Below, piece after piece: positions 6,065-6,397 of a stretch of DNA of 6,397 nt. The notes beneath the pieces were generated by a model, which saw nothing but the letters and a program-made list of their open reading frames with translations, had not been told where the DNA came from and did no database searches. The stretch's first letter is position 1. Every line of letters starts with the position of its first letter. A program made the translations under genes and the position numbers. The stretch covers positions 1-6,397 of the forward strand of contig JACQPP010000054.1 of the NCBI GenBank assembly GCA_016207465.1, given 5' to 3'. This DNA is from Methanobacteriota archaeon. Its GTDB lineage: Archaea > Halobacteriota > Syntropharchaeia > JACQPP01.

Positions 6065-6397
6065 ATGGTCCACGGGCCCCGGGGCCTTCTGCTCCCGCTT
6101 CTGGTTCTGCTGCTCCTCGCAGGCACGGCCCCCGGAGCCATCCGCATCGTCACAGAGAGCGGGACCAACTGCACCAGCGGGGACTTTTCCTACAGGAACT
6201 TCAGCGTCGCCATCAACGCCTCCTCAAACGGGGACGAGGTCATCGTCTGCACGGGACTCTACACCGAGAACGTCACGGTGAACAGGTCTGTGACTCTCCG
6301 CACCAACAACACCACCTACGACGTGACAATCAACGCCTCGGGGTACACGGTCAACACCACAAATGACACCGTGAACATCACCGCCCCCAATGTGAAC
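6065..6397 (+). CDS. Exported surface protein with beta-helix-like repeat, N-terminal 111 residues (runs off the window)
   Basis: The N-terminus is a clear signal peptide: basic start MVHGPRG, hydrophobic core LLLPLLVLLLLAG, and a likely cleavage after APGA (residue 25). The mature part contains SVAINASSNGDEVIVCTGLY (47-66) and then TENVTVNRSVTL (67-78), the phrasing typical of the first rungs of right-handed parallel beta-helix (NosD/pectate-lyase-like) archaeal surface proteins, in which a strand-turn unit repeats. Eleven N-x-S/T sequons occur between residues 35 and 104, so the protein is probably densely N-glycosylated outside the cell. Two cysteines (36 and 62) could form a disulphide. 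The ATG at 6065 is supported by the signal peptide and by TATA-like box spacing; no Shine-Dalgarno sequence is present. It is on the same strand as pncB but has its own promoter candidate. The function (adhesion, polysaccharide contact or cell-wall component) cannot be read from this fragment. Confidence 0.85.
   Translation, partial: MVHGPRGLLLPLLVLLLLAGTAPGAIRIVTESGTNCTSGDFSYRNFSVAINASSNGDEVIVCTGLYTENVTVNRSVTLRTNNTTYDVTINASGYTVNTTNDTVNITAPNVN

Overview
This 6.4-kb window is GC-rich and fully covered by gene-sized blocks apart from short AT-richer gaps. It looks archaeal. The tyrosyl-tRNA synthetase is of the archaeal/eukaryotic type, the nicotinate phosphoribosyltransferase resembles the Thermoplasma acidophilum enzyme along its length, TATA-like boxes sit about 25-40 bases before start codons, and almost no start has a well-spaced Shine-Dalgarno sequence. 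A GC-rich uncultivated Thermoplasmatota lineage is my best guess. It rests on remembered sequence similarity, not on a search.

Layout. On the minus strand, reading right to left: a cysteine hydrolase/nicotinamidase (pncA, 4739-4149); a 152-bp gap holding two striking palindromic structures; tyrosyl-tRNA synthetase (tyrS, 3996-2938); a 63-bp gap with a TATA-like box; a very long coiled-coil protein of 835 residues (2874-367); and, 16 bases further on, a second coiled-coil protein (350 to the window edge, incomplete). On the plus strand: nicotinate phosphoribosyltransferase (pncB, 4817-5971), divergent from pncA, then a 93-bp gap with a hairpin and a TATA-like box, then the N-terminus of an exported, heavily N-glycosylatable beta-helix-like surface protein (6065 to the window edge).

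How the genes work together. PncA and PncB would carry out consecutive steps of NAD salvage (nicotinamide to nicotinate to nicotinate mononucleotide) and are arranged back to back over one short AT-richer promoter zone. The two coiled-coil proteins look like a pair: they are adjacent, share a similar helix-turn-helix-like motif, and have no recognisable enzymatic domain. TyrRS appears to be separately transcribed.

The least explained parts are in the pncA-tyrS gap. One is a 75-bp element with perfect 13-bp terminal inverted repeats, two near-identical internal hairpins and flanking TTTA direct repeats. The other is a perfect 12-bp inverted repeat lying exactly between the tyrS TATA-like box and its start codon. 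No tRNA, rRNA, CRISPR array or complete insertion sequence was seen.
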